Source: Planctomycetota bacterium
GTDB lineage: Bacteria; Planctomycetota; Brocadiia; SM23-32
Length of the DNA: 6,249 nucleotides
Assembly (NCBI GenBank): GCA_018334735.1
Contig: JAGXLK010000158.1
Location: forward strand, 1 to 6,249
Reading direction: 5' to 3'
The position numbers and the translations under genes are program-made. Under the pieces are notes generated by a model. That model saw only the letters and a list, made by a program, of their open reading frames with translations, was not told the origin of the DNA and made no database searches. Position 1 is the stretch's first letter; every line of letters starts with the position of its first letter. This document shows positions 3,648 through 6,249 of the stretch, piece by piece.

Positions 3648-6249
3648 ATGAAAAAAGCAGCATTCGTGGCCTTTTTCGGTCTTCTGGTTTCAGTTTCAAG
3701 CGCGGCTCAACCCGAACCCTCCCTACTTTTTTGCTCTCCACGCGGACTGGCAGCGGGTTACGTGGATCTCACCTACATCAAAGAGCTCCACGATGCGGGC
3801 TTCGAGGTAGATTACACCGAAGGACTGGACAAACTCACCGCGGACCGTATCCGGCAGTATAACGTCCTTGTCCTCTACACCTGTCCCAACAAACAGCTCG
3901 CAAAACGCATCCTCAAGTACGTCGCCGGCGGAGGGGGCATCCTGTTGATCCCCACCGAGCACAACATAAACAAGCAGCGTCTCTATGACATCACCGAACC
4001 TCTGGGGGCGGATCTGCCCGTTGAGCGTATCAAAGAGACCGATCCCGCAAAAAAAGGGCTGTTGAGCCACGGCGCACGCGGAGTCCCGCTGGCCTACACC
4101 TCCCAGATTCCCCCATCGCCCGTCAGCAAAGGCGTCAAAGGCATCTGGTACCCCACCTCTCCAGCCTACAACGCCTCTCACACAGGGCCGCTCGCCGTCG
4201 GGAAGCCGTGGCTGGTCGTTCTGCGGGGCTCCAAAACATCGAAAACGGTTCCAGTCAACCTTTCGGAATCCAACACGCCCGATTTGCTGGATCCTTTCAT
4301 CCGGGAAGCAGGCGTGAAGGAACCGGTATTTTTCGCCATCCGTCCTTTTAAAAAAGGACGCGTCGCACTGGTCAACCAGTGGCGACAGTACTCGATCGGT
4401 TCGGGGACAAAATGGATTTACAATCGTGAAGTGTTGAGCAAAGGGATCAAGGGGCGCCCGAGCGATTTCGGCAAACTGCTGCGCAACACCTATCGCTGGC
4501 TCGCGGAACCTTCCATGAAAAGCGGTGCAGTGGGCGGTTATGAAACCGAAGAAGAAGTCTTCGTGCCGCCAAACCGTCGTGAGAACGCCCAAAAAATGTT
4601 CCAGTACACGTTCTGGTGGTGGGAATATGAAATGGCACAATGGCACCGCCCCCCAAAATTCGCCCCTCTTTTCCGCGGACTCATCGGAGCCAAATCGCGT
4701 TTCAGCACAGGCGAAGGCACAATTGAAGAATACCGCGATGCTGCCCGGGGCGCCGGATTGCGTTTTGTGGTTTTTCTGGAGGATTTTCCCGAACTCACCG
4801 GGAAAGAATTTGATGAGCTGAAGAAACGATGCGCCGAACTTTCTGATGATCAAGTTCTGCTGGTGCCGGGTTACAACATTCTCAATAACATCGGCGACCA
4901 CATGTTCTTTTTCGGAACCGACCCTATCTGGCCCCCCGATTACTGCCTCACGGGACCTGACAAAAAAACATTTGCCCTCCAGCGTGAGGCCGAAGGTGGA
5001 GGCTACACCGGACATCACGCGCAATCCTTCAACTGGTTGCTGAAATGGTCGAACGCTCGTCGGCAGAGCGGCTACTATCACTTTTCTGACAACCAGCCCG
5101 GCCAGCGTCTGCCGGACCAGCGGGCCAGCGCCATGACGGCGCTGCGATACTACCGACGAGGCAAACTGATCGAAGACGTGACGGATCTCTATCCCCTCAC
5201 GACCCAGGGAACACTTCCCCCCTCACCCGTAAGCGTCAACGAGGTCTATTCTCCGGCGGGCCTTGTACGGGAGGCCGGCAGCGGGAACGCGCTTACCTAC
5301 GTCCAGGCGCGCAAACATTCAACAATCTTCCGCGACGGACTACGCTGGTCCCACCAGTATGACGGATTGAACGTATTCCTCTCCGACGGACCGCTTATTC
5401 GGGCCTGGCCTTTCTGTTATCGGGTCATGACACTCGGCTCGGAGGCATTTGTCACAAAACCCACCCTCATGCCTTCTCTGCTGTCCGTAACATCCGATCG
5501 CGGCCTGAAGGAAGTGCGAATTTACAACGGCCGAAACCTGTTTCGGCGATTCGATTGCGGAGGTGCCAAAAAGTTCCAGAAAACTCTCCTGCTCGATGGG
5601 GTCATACAGAAAAACCTCGTGCTGGTTGCTGAAGATACCGAAGGGCATTCTGCGGTGAGCACCCCACGCCGGTGCTGGAAGTCGGGCGGGCGCGCGGTAG
5701 TTTTCTGCGGCGATCACGTCAACGATTGCAAATCCGGCGGTATGATACTGGGCCGCGGTCCGGTCTCCCTGATATCCCACTGGGTGGTCCCTCTGCCCCC
5801 GGACATCGCAGGTAACACGTGGGATGGAGGCCCGCCTGGTTCTCTGCCCCTCGTGACGTTCGGCGAAAGCCGTCCGGTGCTCGAAACCGAAACGGCCCGA
5901 GAATCGGGATCTCGCTTCCGACAGGTACCGCTTCTGGAATTTTCCGACGAAGGCGCTGCCGCAGCCAGCTCCTGGCACAATGCTCTCTACGCGAAAAGCA
6001 TCCGGCGTCCCGTGAACCCATGGCACACGTTCGGTCCCGTGGACGGGCCGTCGGACCTTATGGAGTTTACCCTCAGGTATCGTGAATGGCTCACGCCAAC
6101 GATCGGAGCCCCCCAGGCGGGTTGGGCAGGTCCCGGCGTGCGACACGGCATCAACGCCTGTCTTTTCCGAAGCGAAATTAGTTTCCGATCGGAAGCTACC
6201 ATAAAAAAACTGCAGTTGCTTTATAACTACAGCGATCCCAGAACCCTTC
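3648..6249 (+). CDS. Large secreted protein with amidotransferase-like and degenerate PHP-like domains (3' end missing)
   Basis: The frame is open for 867 codons to the window edge with no stop. Residues 1-20 are a signal peptide (two Lys, then AAFVAFFGLLVSVSSAA, likely cut before Gln21), so the protein is exported. Residues about 25-288 look like a class I glutamine-amidotransferase-like fold (ThuA or DUF4350 type): a first strand LLFCSPRG, a LHDAGFEVDY helix-strand, VLVLYTCPN, a GGGGILLIP turn-strand, and a closing FGKLLRNTYRWLAEP. No catalytic Cys-His-Glu set is evident. Residues about 342-520 resemble a PHP domain: SRFSTGEGTIEEY, AARGAGLRFVVF, LLVPGYN, GDHMFFFG, and a later GGYTGHHAQ. Most of the usual metal ligands are replaced. 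A C-terminal region includes VTSDRGLKEVRIYNG (about 614-628) and FCGDHVND (686-693), which look like conserved family motifs. Its function is unknown. A periplasmic or surface role, perhaps in polysaccharide use, is inference. The AAAGGAG site fixes the start. Confidence 0.85.
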   Translation, partial: MKKAAFVAFFGLLVSVSSAAQPEPSLLFCSPRGLAAGYVDLTYIKELHDAGFEVDYTEGLDKLTADRIRQYNVLVLYTCPNKQLAKRILKYVAGGGGILLIPTEHNINKQRLYDITEPLGADLPVERIKETDPAKKGLLSHGARGVPLAYTSQIPPSPVSKGVKGIWYPTSPAYNASHTGPLAVGKPWLVVLRGSKTSKTVPVNLSESNTPDLLDPFIREAGVKEPVFFAIRPFKKGRVALVNQWRQYSIGSGTKWIYNREVLSKGIKGRPSDFGKLLRNTYRWLAEPSMKSGAVGGYETEEEVFVPPNRRENAQKMFQYTFWWWEYEMAQWHRPPKFAPLFRGLIGAKSRFSTGEGTIEEYRDAARGAGLRFVVFLEDFPELTGKEFDELKKRCAELSDDQVLLVPGYNILNNIGDHMFFFGTDPIWPPDYCLTGPDKKTFALQREAEGGGYTGHHAQSFNWLLKWSNARRQSGYYHFSDNQPGQRLPDQRASAMTALRYYRRGKLIEDVTDLYPLTTQGTLPPSPVSVNEVYSPAGLVREAGSGNALTYVQARKHSTIFRDGLRWSHQYDGLNVFLSDGPLIRAWPFCYRVMTLGSEAFVTKPTLMPSLLSVTSDRGLKEVRIYNGRNLFRRFDCGGAKKFQKTLLLDGVIQKNLVLVAEDTEGHSAVSTPRRCWKSGGRAVVFCGDHVNDCKSGGMILGRGPVSLISHWVVPLPPDIAGNTWDGGPPGSLPLVTFGESRPVLETETARESGSRFRQVPLLEFSDEGAAAASSWHNALYAKSIRRPVNPWHTFGPVDGPSDLMEFTLRYREWLTPTIGAPQAGWAGPGVRHGINACLFRSEISFRSEATIKKLQLLYNYSDPRTL

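Noticed and set aside
3723..5081. A 452-codon open frame on the minus strand
   Set aside because: It lies wholly opposite the secreted protein, whose signal peptide, ribosome binding site and domain patterns are clear. The antisense translation is rich in Phe, Arg and Gly with no recognisable motif.
5340..6146. A 268-codon open frame on the minus strand
   Set aside because: It is opposite the continuing secreted protein frame, with no ribosome site and low-complexity Arg/Gly/Pro composition.

Overview
This window (about 55% GC by eye) reads as chromosomal DNA from a Gram-negative-type bacterium with clear Shine-Dalgarno sites and sigma70-like promoter boxes. The long secreted protein at the right joins a glutamine-amidotransferase-like domain to a PHP-like domain. 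Together with a divergent topoisomerase I and small lineage-type hypothetical proteins, this suggests the Planctomycetes-Verrucomicrobia-Kiritimatiellota-Lentisphaerae group. That placement is inference; no rRNA or marker gene here proves it.

Layout. Positions 1-588 hold no confident gene. They contain a possible 3' tail of an upstream gene, one copy of a dispersed hairpin repeat (204-247), an ATG-less minus-strand reading frame with a CxxC motif (337-495), and a strong promoter (522-549). That promoter leads into a two-gene unit: a 63-residue partly coiled-coil protein of unknown function (589-780), followed after 8 bases by a 725-residue type IA DNA topoisomerase I (789-2966). The topoisomerase has all its catalytic motifs but no zinc-ribbon cysteines, and it ends in unusual C-terminal modules. 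The convergent gap 2967-3220 carries the second copy of the hairpin repeat (3069-3121) and other inverted repeats.

A 73-residue minus-strand gene follows (3221-3442), probably a small beta-rich protein; its start is fixed by a good ribosome binding site. Divergent from it, a large exported protein begins at 3648 and runs off the right edge with at least 867 codons and no stop. It has a signal peptide, a ThuA/DUF4350-like Rossmann domain, a PHP-like domain whose metal ligands look largely lost, and a C-terminal region of unknown function.

The small protein and topoisomerase are probably co-transcribed and may work together on DNA supercoiling. The other genes show no functional link to them. 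The points most worth following are the coupled small protein, the zinc-less topoisomerase tail, the degenerate PHP domain, and the hairpin repeat flanking the topoisomerase unit.
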